A stretch of DNA of 6,544 nucleotides from Eubacteriales bacterium (GCA_028709565.1 JAQVWU010000173.1:1-6544), one strand, 5' to 3'. Positions 1 to 6,059 are shown, counted from the stretch's first letter. The notes: generated by a model not told the origin, from the letters alone. Numbers and translations: made by a program.

Positions 1-629
1 TAAACAAGTTAGAAATATACGACGCGCTTTGGTCCCGCCGCGACGAATATCTTTATTTTAAAAGCGATCATCACTGGACCGCGCGGGGCGCCTATTACGC
101 ATATGCCGAGTTTGCCGCATCTGTAGGTTTTGAACCGGTGGATATCGGCGACCTTGAGGAAAGACTGCTTAACGATAAAATGCAGGGCACCATGTATGAT
201 TACACCCGGGATGAACGCGTAAAAAAAATATACGACAGCCTCTATGTCTATATTCCGCGTAAGGCACATACGATGACCGTTTACAGGCACGGTACCTCAA
301 CTAAATACGATTCATCGGTGCTAACGCAATATGGCAATTACGGTTGTTTTATCGCCAGTGATAATCCGTATACCATTATCAACGTACCGGACAATCCGCA
401 GAATGTAAATATCCTGGTATTGAAAGACTCATTCGGCAACGCGATGATTCCGTTTCTGACCGAGCATTACGGCAATATCGTTGTCGTTGATCCGCGTCAT
501 GTGACGTTCGATATCTATGATTTGCTGAAAGATTATCCGCTGAGGGACGTGTTGTTTTTGAATAATATATATAATCCGAATGTGTTTTCCTGGTCATTGA
601 ACCTGCTGCGCGTGGTAGGTGTGAAATAA
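1..629 (+). CDS. DHHW family protein (AlgX/AlgJ-like SGNH acyltransferase), 5' truncated
   Basis: The C-terminal 208 residues of a rightward gene run from the left edge (first full codon at base 3) to TAA at 627-629; the start lies outside the window. The frame contains the Asp-His-His-Trp motif that names the DHHW family (bases 66-77), followed by a Thr-Ala-Arg-Gly-Ala-Tyr stretch. Later comes a Leu-Lys-Asp-Ser-Phe-Gly-Asn motif with Ser at 429-431, then a hydrophobic strand and Val-Asp-Pro-Arg. In AlgJ/AlgX relatives the Asp-x-His pair and this Ser form the catalytic triad for moving O-acetyl groups on exopolysaccharide, outside the membrane. These proteins are commonly encoded beside an MBOAT O-acyltransferase, which would be expected just left of the window. 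Family assignment is firm; acetylation of a surface glycan is inferred. A later GTG at 138 is not the start, because the signature motif lies upstream of it. Confidence 0.88.
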   Translation, partial: NKLEIYDALWSRRDEYLYFKSDHHWTARGAYYAYAEFAASVGFEPVDIGDLEERLLNDKMQGTMYDYTRDERVKKIYDSLYVYIPRKAHTMTVYRHGTSTKYDSSVLTQYGNYGCFIASDNPYTIINVPDNPQNVNILVLKDSFGNAMIPFLTEHYGNIVVVDPRHVTFDIYDLLKDYPLRDVLFLNNIYNPNVFSWSLNLLRVVGVK

Positions 630-637
630 TTGCCTGT

Positions 638-1651
638 TCAGCCTTCAAGATAGTTTACCGCGTTGTCATAAAAAAGTTTTCCGGCTGTAACCCTGCCTTC
701 GAACTCGTCGGCGATATCCAGAATGTTCTTGAGTTGCTCATACAGAAAAAATGTATATCCCTCTTCCGCTGCCTTGCCTTCATAATGGGTATTCCAGGGG
801 AAGTCTTCGCGGGCAAGGTTATAATAATCGTCATCGGTCCAGCGTCGGCGACCATGCCATAAAAATACCGGCAGGTCGGTGCCGTACATTATACGGTCAT
901 GCGGGACATTCTCAAGCATATAACGCAATACAGCAGGATTGAGGACTGCGGCGATATCGTAATAAAATTCATTCAGCATTGAACCTAGTTTGCGGCGGGC
1001 TTCTTTTATCACGTTTATGGCATAAGAGCGTCCGCAATGGGCGATGATGAGTTTTATATCGGGATACTTTTCTTTTATTTCGAGTAATTCTCTTATATTG
1101 CCGTCGTCGGGGAAACGCTGAGGGCGCGGCAGATGCAGCACCATGGCTTTTTTGTGTTTGTTTAACACCTCGAATTGTTCGCGGTTAATAAAATCAAACA
1201 TACCGATGTCCGCGCCTTTTTTGCCTGTGACAAAGTCGGGGTATGGTTTATACCCGTCGAAATTACCGCCAAGCAGCAACTGTTCCGTATATTCGCCGCT
1301 CCATGATGGGTCTGTCAGCATACACCCGAAGCGGGCAGCGCCGGAACGTTTCAGCGAAGCGATATATTCGTTGCCCATGATGACGTCAATCCCTTTTGTG
1401 ACGCCCGGAAGGGCGTTTATGAAAAGTTCTTTTCCGGGATAGAATATTTTTGCGTATTCCGCATAATCTTCAGCCGTCATAACGGAACCGCACTGTGCGG
1501 CCCAATCGGTCATATCGGGTTTTGTGTTGCGGCAGATTTCAACGGTCGATATGTGCAGGTGCATATCGACGATTTTATCCGGCAGTCTGTCCTTAATATG
1601 TGTATCATAAAACGCATGGTCATACGGTGTTTTTGTAAAATAGCTCACCAT
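638..1651 (-). CDS. Amidohydrolase 2 family metal-dependent hydrolase
   Basis: A 337-residue TIM-barrel amidohydrolase (amidohydrolase-related / PF04909 type), a full length for the family and cytoplasmic (no signal peptide). Visible metal and active-site landmarks are Asp29-Met-His31-Leu-His33 on the first strand, Gly133-Tyr-Lys135 followed by Pro-Tyr-Pro, His173 in Val-Leu-His-Leu-Pro, His205 in Ile-Ala-His-Cys-Gly, and Asp259 in Tyr-Gly-Thr-Asp-Leu-Pro. Family members include lactonases (sugar lactones, 2-pyrone-4,6-dicarboxylate) and non-oxidative decarboxylases; the exact reaction cannot be read from the sequence. It is the third and last gene of a leftward operon. Its ATG (1651-1649) overlaps the kinase stop by 7 nt (ATGGTGA), which suggests translational coupling, and an AGGAG lies 10 nt upstream inside the kinase gene. 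Its TGA (640-638) is only 8 bp from the convergent DHHW stop, and no dedicated terminator is visible. Confidence 0.9.
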   Translation of the reverse strand: MVSYFTKTPYDHAFYDTHIKDRLPDKIVDMHLHISTVEICRNTKPDMTDWAAQCGSVMTAEDYAEYAKIFYPGKELFINALPGVTKGIDVIMGNEYIASLKRSGAARFGCMLTDPSWSGEYTEQLLLGGNFDGYKPYPDFVTGKKGADIGMFDFINREQFEVLNKHKKAMVLHLPRPQRFPDDGNIRELLEIKEKYPDIKLIIAHCGRSYAINVIKEARRKLGSMLNEFYYDIAAVLNPAVLRYMLENVPHDRIMYGTDLPVFLWHGRRRWTDDDYYNLAREDFPWNTHYEGKAAEEGYTFFLYEQLKNILDIADEFEGRVTAGKLFYDNAVNYLEG

Positions 1652-3117
1652 TTTTTCAATACTCCTTTTATGGCGCCGGCGAGTTCGTTATATCTTGTAA
1701 ATTTGTCGTTATAGAATACACGGTCCGCTTCGCTGCCGGTTTTTATCTCATCTCCGCCGACCGAACGGTCCGCGGCGGATTTGTAACTGTCAAACATACA
1801 GATACCGACAGCGGCTATCATCGCGGCGCCCAGCGCGCAGCCTTCTGATTCGGTCATTCGGGTAATTTTACAGCCTGTCACCGAACCTACAATCGAACTC
1901 CAGAGGACGCTTTTAGCCGCGCCGCCCACCATGCGCAGACTGCCGATATTTATTCCGGCGCGTCCAAACTCAAGCAAGGCGTTTTTTGTTTCAAATGCCA
2001 CGCCTTCCATTAAAGCAAGCGCTATATCGTATTTTGTATGATGCAGGCGCGCGCCGGCCATGCACCCGCCTATACCGGGCATGCGTTCAGGAAATCCGCT
2101 GCCCGCGATATAGGGCATAAAAAACAGGTCGGCAGCGGTATCGCGGCATCGGGCGGCGTGGGTGTCGATATCGGCATAACTAACCGCACCGGTTAATTCC
2201 TTAAACCATTTCAGTGCGGAACCCGCCGTTGTAAGTGACGCCATAGCGCCGTATAAATTCCCGCGGGGATGCTTTCCGGGTGAAATTCTGCTTTCGGTAT
2301 AAACCGGTTTGTCCGTGATACCCAAAACAACCCAGGTTGTTCCGGTTGACAGCAGCATATCGCCGCTGTCCAGTGCCCCGCAGCCCAGCGCGGCACAATA
2401 CTGATCGTGGGCTCCGTTGTAAACACGTACGTCCCGGTCAAGACGCAGCAGGGAAGCTGCGTTACCGGTGAGCGTGCCGATGAACGCTCCGGTAGGCATC
2501 ACCTCGGGTAAAAGCGAAATATCCACACCGGCTGCCCTGAGAATTTCATCGTCCCATTCCATCGTATTGATATTGTACATTCCCCGGATTGCGGCATTCG
2601 TCGGGTCGGCCGTATTGCGTCCGGTCAGAAAATGATTGATATATTCTATCGTTGAAACAAAGCTGTGCGACTGTGAATATACTTCGGGGCGGTTCCTTTG
2701 CAGCCATATGATTTTTGATATGTCATAGCTTGCGCCCACACCCCATCCGCATTTTTTATAAATCCTTTCGTCGCCGATATGTTCGCGCAGATAATCGGCT
2801 TCCCTGACAGCACGGTTGTCCATCCATGTTATTGCCGGACACAACGACCTGAAATCACCGTCAACCGCCGTCATTGTGGCGCCCTGGGTTGACAACGAAA
2901 GAGCGCGTATATCAGACCGGTCGGGTATTAGGCGTACGGCATCGTCAACAGAGGATATCACAGCCTGTATCCAGTCATCCGGATCCTGCTCCACAATACC
3001 CCCGCTTCGGCTGTCAAGGTTGTATTCCCGGTATCCGCGTCCGATTATTGAGCCGTGTTCGTTTAAGGCGACCGTTTTGGTGGCGGTGGTACCGATATCT
3101 ATTCCGAGTACAATCAT
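1645..3117 (-). CDS. FGGY family carbohydrate kinase (xylulokinase-like)
   Basis: A 490-residue sugar or polyol kinase of the FGGY family, the usual length, transferring phosphate from ATP to a sugar hydroxyl in the cytoplasm. The first actin-like (FGGY_N) domain, residues 1 to about 245, opens with Gly5-Ile-Asp7-Ile-Gly-Thr-Thr11. It also carries Val-Glu-Gln-Asp-Pro (42-46) and Trp98-Met-Asp-Asn-Arg-Ala, and ends with Gly235-Ala-His-Asp238-Gln, where Asp238 is the expected catalytic base. The C-terminal domain has Ser257-Thr-Gly-Thr-Thr, Gly398-Gly-Ala-Ala-Lys-Ser for nucleotide binding and Ser424-Glu-Gly-Cys-Ala-Leu-Gly-Ala-Ala. The overall pattern is nearest to xylulokinases. However, the Gln-Met-His-Gly substrate motif of XylB is replaced by Ser-Thr-Gln-Gly-Ala-Thr-Met (76-82), so D-xylulose is not assured. 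It is the middle operon gene: 27 nt after the aminotransferase stop and overlapping the amidohydrolase start by 7 nt. Confidence 0.92.
   Translation of the reverse strand: MIVLGIDIGTTATKTVALNEHGSIIGRGYREYNLDSRSGGIVEQDPDDWIQAVISSVDDAVRLIPDRSDIRALSLSTQGATMTAVDGDFRSLCPAITWMDNRAVREADYLREHIGDERIYKKCGWGVGASYDISKIIWLQRNRPEVYSQSHSFVSTIEYINHFLTGRNTADPTNAAIRGMYNINTMEWDDEILRAAGVDISLLPEVMPTGAFIGTLTGNAASLLRLDRDVRVYNGAHDQYCAALGCGALDSGDMLLSTGTTWVVLGITDKPVYTESRISPGKHPRGNLYGAMASLTTAGSALKWFKELTGAVSYADIDTHAARCRDTAADLFFMPYIAGSGFPERMPGIGGCMAGARLHHTKYDIALALMEGVAFETKNALLEFGRAGINIGSLRMVGGAAKSVLWSSIVGSVTGCKITRMTESEGCALGAAMIAAVGICMFDSYKSAADRSVGGDEIKTGSEADRVFYNDKFTRYNELAGAIKGVLKKW
1662..1666 (-). promoter_or_regulatory. 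Ribosome-binding site of the amidohydrolase gene
   Basis: On the minus strand AGGAG is followed by 10 nt and then the ATG at 1651. It lies inside the last codons of the upstream kinase gene, so reinitiation after the overlapping kinase stop (TGA 1647-1645) is likely. It decides this start over any later Met. Confidence 0.75.
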
Positions 3118-3123
3118 AATATA

Positions 3124-3128
3124 TCACC
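3124..3128 (-). promoter_or_regulatory. Ribosome-binding site of the FGGY kinase gene
   Basis: On the minus strand GGTGA sits 6 nt before the ATG at 3117-3115, in the 27-nt gap after the aminotransferase stop (TAG 3147-3145). The gap is too short for a separate promoter and terminator, which supports cotranscription. Confidence 0.7.
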
Positions 3129-3144
3129 GTTATTCAAATTATTG

Positions 3145-4683
3145 CTATATCATACAGGTCATTTTCGTTAAGGCTTGAGCGGTCTTATCGCATATAAAGT
3201 CAAGCGCTTCCCGCGAAGCAATGACCGGGGGCTTGAACAGCACCGCGGGCGGACAGTTAATTTTATATAACTGGGCGCTTGTGTCTATATATTCGTCGTT
3301 CATTAATTGCGCGAACAGGGCGGCATTTTCCACGGAACCGAAGGTTAACCCGGCAAGATGACCCGCGCCCTCCACTTTGGTAACAATATTTTTATATTCG
3401 GAAGCTATAGTCCTGAGGCGGCTGTTGAAATGATTGCCGTTTTCCGCAATAACATCCCGGTTGAGGGACGCAAACCGCATGGTAATAAGATAGGCGAGTG
3501 AAGCTATCTCCTCCTGCCCGTTTGTCACCAGCGCACCGAATTGATTAAGCACATCAAGTTCGGCGGTTGTCAGTATTTTCGAAGCCGGATATTCGCCTCC
3601 GGGAAACCCCTTGCCTAATATACATATGTCCGGATTTAGGTTATACAAACGGAACAGCAGCATACCCGGATACCACATGCAGGACTGAATCTCGTCCACC
3701 ATTATCGGAGTATCGTACTGACGGCATAACTTATAGGCGTCCTGCAGATAATCCTCGGTCAGCCGGACCGCGCCGTAATTCATCAGTATTATTTCATGGA
3801 TAAATCCGGCTGTTTTATATTTGCCGCCGTTATAGAAATTTAATTTGTTTCTAAAGTCTTCAATATCGTTAATTGCTACCGGTACGATTTTAATAATATC
3901 GCTGTCCTCAGCCGCAGCGTATAACTCCGGCCATAAACCGCGGAAGGTTTGCGTTATGATTGCGGTGCCGTGGTAATTCGCTTCGCTTGTCCCGTTGTAA
4001 TCACCCATGACCAAAAAAACAGGAGTTTTTCCGTCATATGCGGGTTTGCCGTATGAGCGGTCGGGACGCCAAAAACGTGCCAGCATTAGTTTAATACCGG
4101 CTTCGGCAGCCAGACTGCCTGTTTCAAGGTTTATCACACGATTGAGAATATGAGGTTCCCGCGAATTCAACAGGGAATCGATATCAGCTGAACCGTTGAC
4201 GGCACCGACCAGCTCCCGTTCGCAGAGTCTGGTTATATAACCGCGCGTATTGTTATGCGTAGCGTTCGGAATACCCAGCCGGCGGGCATTTTCCATGAGC
4301 TTATAACCGTTGAACATATGACCAAGCGAAGCGTGATAATGTTCGCTTTTTCCCAGCAGATATAATCTCCCGTCTTCGCCGATTCTGGTACAGCCGAATC
4401 CCGCGACCGGAGCCGCTTCCCGGTGAAACGCTTTGGCGAATGCCGCGGTTGGCGCGCCATTGTTGACGTTTTCAAACGGAGGAACAACAACACACTTTAT
4501 TTTGTCGAGCAGCTCAATGTCCGCAATCTGACGCTCGGCGGGAAAGAGATCTGTTTTTTCATATGCGAGCCGTTTGGCTTCATCGGTGTCGGTTATGCCG
4601 TAAAACACGGCGGAACGTATAACCGAGTTGATATAATCGTCTCCCAAAAGATCCGCGAGGGAAATTTTTTGTGTTATAAACAT
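3145..4683 (-). CDS. Divergent class-III aminotransferase-like PLP-dependent enzyme
   Basis: A 512-residue fold-type I PLP enzyme resembling class-III aminotransferases (the glutamate-1-semialdehyde aminomutase / ornithine aminotransferase group), cytoplasmic. The core motifs, in family order, are Gly189-Ser-Leu-Ala-Ala-Glu-Ala (cofactor phosphate region), Tyr237-His-Gly, Val329-Asp330-Glu-Ile-Gln333 (Asp contacting the pyridine nitrogen) and Gly357-Lys358-Gly-Phe-Pro-Gly-Gly, where Lys358 is the predicted PLP lysine. The protein is longer than the usual 420-460 residues, with about 90 extra N-terminal residues before the recognisable fold. The normal Gly-Phe-Gly-Arg-Thr-Gly after the Asp-Glu-x-Gln motif is altered to Cys-Met-Trp-Tyr-Pro-Gly (335-340). 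The substrate is unknown: an amino donor plus a keto/aldehyde sugar derivative would fit the neighbours, but an aminomutase or other PLP reaction is possible. The start at 4683 is chosen because an AAGGAAT lies upstream. A longer in-frame start at 4752 would run through the predicted promoter. It is the first gene of the leftward operon. Confidence 0.85.
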   Translation of the reverse strand: MFITQKISLADLLGDDYINSVIRSAVFYGITDTDEAKRLAYEKTDLFPAERQIADIELLDKIKCVVVPPFENVNNGAPTAAFAKAFHREAAPVAGFGCTRIGEDGRLYLLGKSEHYHASLGHMFNGYKLMENARRLGIPNATHNNTRGYITRLCERELVGAVNGSADIDSLLNSREPHILNRVINLETGSLAAEAGIKLMLARFWRPDRSYGKPAYDGKTPVFLVMGDYNGTSEANYHGTAIITQTFRGLWPELYAAAEDSDIIKIVPVAINDIEDFRNKLNFYNGGKYKTAGFIHEIILMNYGAVRLTEDYLQDAYKLCRQYDTPIMVDEIQSCMWYPGMLLFRLYNLNPDICILGKGFPGGEYPASKILTTAELDVLNQFGALVTNGQEEIASLAYLITMRFASLNRDVIAENGNHFNSRLRTIASEYKNIVTKVEGAGHLAGLTFGSVENAALFAQLMNDEYIDTSAQLYKINCPPAVLFKPPVIASREALDFICDKTAQALTKMTCMI

Positions 4684-4690
4684 GTTAAGA

Positions 4691-4697
4691 ATTCCTT
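4691..4697 (-). promoter_or_regulatory. Ribosome-binding site of the aminotransferase gene
   Basis: On the minus strand AAGGAAT is placed so that its AGGA core (4693-4696) lies 9 nt from the ATG at 4683. This fixes the shorter start in preference to the in-frame Met codons further upstream. Confidence 0.65.
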
Positions 4698-4722
4698 TTA
4701 TAGTTAACAATCTGTCGACATG

Positions 4723-4752
4723 ATTATAACATGACATATACTTAAAAGTCAA
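4723..4752 (-). promoter_or_regulatory. SigA-type promoter of the aminotransferase-kinase-amidohydrolase operon
   Basis: Minus strand: TTGACT (-35, 4752-4747), an 18-nt spacer, then TATAAT (-10, 4728-4723). The TG one base before the -10 box makes it an extended -10. Transcription should begin near 4716, giving a leader of about 30 nt before the start codon at 4683. An 8-bp palindrome TGTCGACA (4713-4720) and two ACATGA copies 11 bp apart overlap the start-site region and could be operator sequence. The motif is read by eye. Confidence 0.7.
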
Positions 4753-4779
4753 TCAAATCATTTAAATCTCAAAATCCGG

Positions 4780-4808
4780 TTGACAAATATAAGATTTCGT
4801 TATATTAT
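4780..4808 (+). promoter_or_regulatory. SigA-type promoter of the tautomerase gene
   Basis: Plus strand: a perfect TTGACA (4780-4785), a 17-nt spacer, and TATTAT (4803-4808) in an A/T-rich setting. The start of transcription is expected near 4815, leaving a short leader that is mostly the ribosome-binding site. Its -35 box faces away from the -35 box of the divergent operon promoter, with 27 bp between the two. Confidence 0.8.
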
Positions 4809-4821
4809 ATAAATAAAAAAC

Positions 4822-4826
4822 AGGAG
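4822..4826 (+). promoter_or_regulatory. Ribosome-binding site of the tautomerase gene
   Basis: AGGAG with a 7-nt spacer to the ATG at 4834. The start matters here because the tautomerase fold needs Pro as the first residue after Met removal, and this start provides Met-Pro. Confidence 0.85.
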
Positions 4827-4833
4827 TATTGAT

Positions 4834-5178
4834 ATGCCGTATATAGGAATTAAAGTCAGCAGTGAAGTCAGTGCCGAAAAGGAACTTGCCCTCAAGTCGG
4901 CCCTCGGTCAGATAATAACCAAAATCCCGGGGAAAAGCGAAAGCGGTCTCATGATTTGCATTGATGACGGGCAAAAGATGTATTTCAGAGGGAATAACGA
5001 TGCGCCTTCAGCCTATGCAGAAGTGAAAATTTACGGAAAATCCACTCCCGAAGCGTACGGCAATATGACGGCGGCAATGTGTGAAGCTTTCGAGACGATA
5101 CTCGGTGTGCCGCAGGACAGGACATATATAAAATACGAAGAATGTTATATATGGGGCTGGAACGGCAAAAACATATAG
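4834..5178 (+). CDS. MIF-like (phenylpyruvate tautomerase family) protein
   Basis: A 114-residue protein matching the macrophage migration inhibitory factor branch of the tautomerase superfamily in length and pattern: small, trimer-forming, keto-enol tautomerases. It begins Met-Pro-Tyr-Ile, so removal of Met exposes the catalytic N-terminal Pro. Other landmarks are Gly33-Lys34 (aligned by eye with MIF Lys32), Ile-Tyr-Gly-Lys (66-69), Asp95-Arg-Thr-Tyr98-Ile-Lys100-Tyr (MIF Asp-Arg-Val-Tyr-Ile-Asn-Tyr), and the MIF-like Gly-Trp-Asn near the C terminus (108-110). The MIF active-site Asn97 position is Lys100 here, so substrate preference may differ. There is no signal peptide, so it should be cytoplasmic. 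It is expressed from its own strong promoter, back to back with the aminotransferase operon. A role on an enol intermediate of that operon's pathway is possible but unproven. Confidence 0.85.
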   Translation: MPYIGIKVSSEVSAEKELALKSALGQIITKIPGKSESGLMICIDDGQKMYFRGNNDAPSAYAEVKIYGKSTPEAYGNMTAAMCEAFETILGVPQDRTYIKYEECYIWGWNGKNI

Positions 5179-5198
5179 CAAAACAGGGAAGTACAGAA

Positions 5199-5249
5199 TA
5201 TAAACATAACAGGGCTTCGTGGTTGATTCGAAGCTCTGTTATGTTTATA
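5199..5249. terminator. Bidirectional hairpin terminator between convergent tautomerase and esterase genes
   Basis: A 21-bp stem (5199-5219 pairing with 5229-5249) closes a 9-nt loop. All pairs are Watson-Crick except 5213-5235, which is a G-U pair in the rightward transcript and an A-C mismatch in the leftward one. The tip of the stem is G/C-rich (AGGGCTTCG / CGAAGCTCT), while its base is A/T-rich, so the 3' arm itself ends in a U-rich run (TGTTATGTTTATA) in both directions. There is no separate U tract. It begins 20 bp after the tautomerase stop (5178) and ends 9 bp before the esterase stop (5259), as expected for a shared terminator. Confidence 0.75.
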
Positions 5250-5258
5250 AAGTAAAAT

Positions 5259-6002
5259 CTACTTACCCGTAATTGCGCGGTACGCATTAAAATATCTTAT
5301 ACCCAGCAGACGCAGTGCGTCCCGGGAAAAATGAATGTTGTCGCCGTTGCCATGCTTTTCGTTGTTTGATTGCAGGGTATCGGTCAGAACGAAACGGGCG
5401 TGACCTATGTCGCAGCAGGTATCGATGATACCGTTAACGGTTGGTTCACATGGGGCAATGTTAGCCCATTTCCATTCGTGTACAAAATCGCCGGCAATAA
5501 AAGGCAGATGAGGCAGACCGAATTCGCCTCTGACCGAGTTGACAAGACCGGAGAGGTGTGCGCTGTGAATGGCGGCGGGAGTGCCGTTATCGGTCTCACC
5601 CTGATGCCATAGGAAGACTATAAGACGGTTTTCGGGATTGAGCGCAAGGGAGGCGCGAGTCATTTCCATCATCCGCAGATAGAGGTCGTCCTTCATGCCC
5701 CAGCGTTTATCAACAAAACCCGTTCCGCCCACCGCCGATCGGATTATAAGCAGTTTACGTCCGTCGTCAAGCAGACCGGCGCTCTTATACTGCGACGCGA
5801 AAGAAATGGCGAAATCGCCCACTGCGTTGCCGTCCCAACAACGTTCTTCGGCGCGCGTTATGGTCTTATCACCGTTAAAATACAGTATTTCGTCGTCAGG
5901 AACGAATTCATCATCGACCGGCCCCATACCGCAGCCTTCCGCGTTTGACTGACCGCCCTGTAAAATAATATCGAATTTTTCGTTTGCGAATTTATTCGGC
6001 AT
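5259..6002 (-). CDS. Sialate O-acetylesterase-like SGNH esterase (SASA domain)
   Basis: A 247-residue single-domain esterase of the SASA (PF03629, carbohydrate esterase family 6) type, which removes acetyl groups from sugars. Block I is Gly16-Gly-Gln-Ser19-Asn with Ser19 as nucleophile. Gly92-Gly-Thr-Gly-Phe and Trp132-His-Gln-Gly-Glu-Thr-Asp138 follow, and the closing Asp221-Asn-Ile-His224-Phe supplies the Asp-x-x-His pair. There is no signal peptide or membrane segment, so it should act in the cytoplasm on imported, acetylated sugars or oligosaccharides. The ATG at 6002 is chosen because GGAGG lies 5 nt upstream. An in-frame TTG at 6014 overlaps that ribosome-binding site and is rejected. 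The gene is transcribed alone from a clean promoter, with hairpins on either side of the unit. The actual ester substrate is not known. Confidence 0.9.
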   Translation of the reverse strand: MPNKFANEKFDIILQGGQSNAEGCGMGPVDDEFVPDDEILYFNGDKTITRAEERCWDGNAVGDFAISFASQYKSAGLLDDGRKLLIIRSAVGGTGFVDKRWGMKDDLYLRMMEMTRASLALNPENRLIVFLWHQGETDNGTPAAIHSAHLSGLVNSVRGEFGLPHLPFIAGDFVHEWKWANIAPCEPTVNGIIDTCCDIGHARFVLTDTLQSNNEKHGNGDNIHFSRDALRLLGIRYFNAYRAITGK

Positions 6003-6007
6003 AATAT

Positions 6008-6012
6008 CCTCC
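6008..6012 (-). promoter_or_regulatory. Ribosome-binding site of the SASA-like esterase gene
   Basis: On the minus strand GGAGG lies 5 nt before the ATG at 6002. It decides this start against the in-frame TTG at 6014, which would lie within and upstream of the same purine-rich run. Confidence 0.8.
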
Positions 6013-6030
6013 AAAATATGAAATCAATTT

Positions 6031-6059
6031 ATTATAGCCGCAAATTATGCCCGCGTCAA
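6031..6059 (-). promoter_or_regulatory. SigA-type promoter of the SASA-like esterase gene
   Basis: Minus strand: TTGACG (-35, 6059-6054), a 17-nt spacer, and a perfect TATAAT (-10, 6036-6031). The predicted transcription start is near 6024, about 20 nt before the start codon. It lies downstream of the terminator of the preceding gene, so the esterase is likely its own transcription unit. Confidence 0.82.

Noticed and set aside
1656..1666. The 11-mer AGGAGTATTGA found before both the amidohydrolase (minus strand) and the tautomerase (plus strand, 4822-4832)
   Set aside because: It is centred on the ribosome-binding site in both places; a shared purine-rich core plus chance is enough to explain it.
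2816..3178. Rightward 120-codon open frame opposite the kinase N terminus
   Set aside because: It is antisense to the conserved kinase N-terminal motifs, has no ribosome-binding site and crosses the operon's intergenic gap.
4684..4752. In-frame N-terminal extension of the aminotransferase starting at 4752
   Set aside because: The extension would be translated from the predicted -35/-10 promoter sequence and has no ribosome-binding site. The Met at 4683 has AAGGAAT at proper distance.
4985..5287. Leftward 100-codon open frame overlapping the tautomerase and hairpin
   Set aside because: It lies antisense to a well-supported gene, runs through the terminator hairpin, and has a composition rich in Cys/Arg/Ser with no family resemblance.
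6003..6014. TTG start of the esterase at 6014
   Set aside because: The TTG overlaps the GGAGG ribosome-binding site that serves the ATG at 6002.
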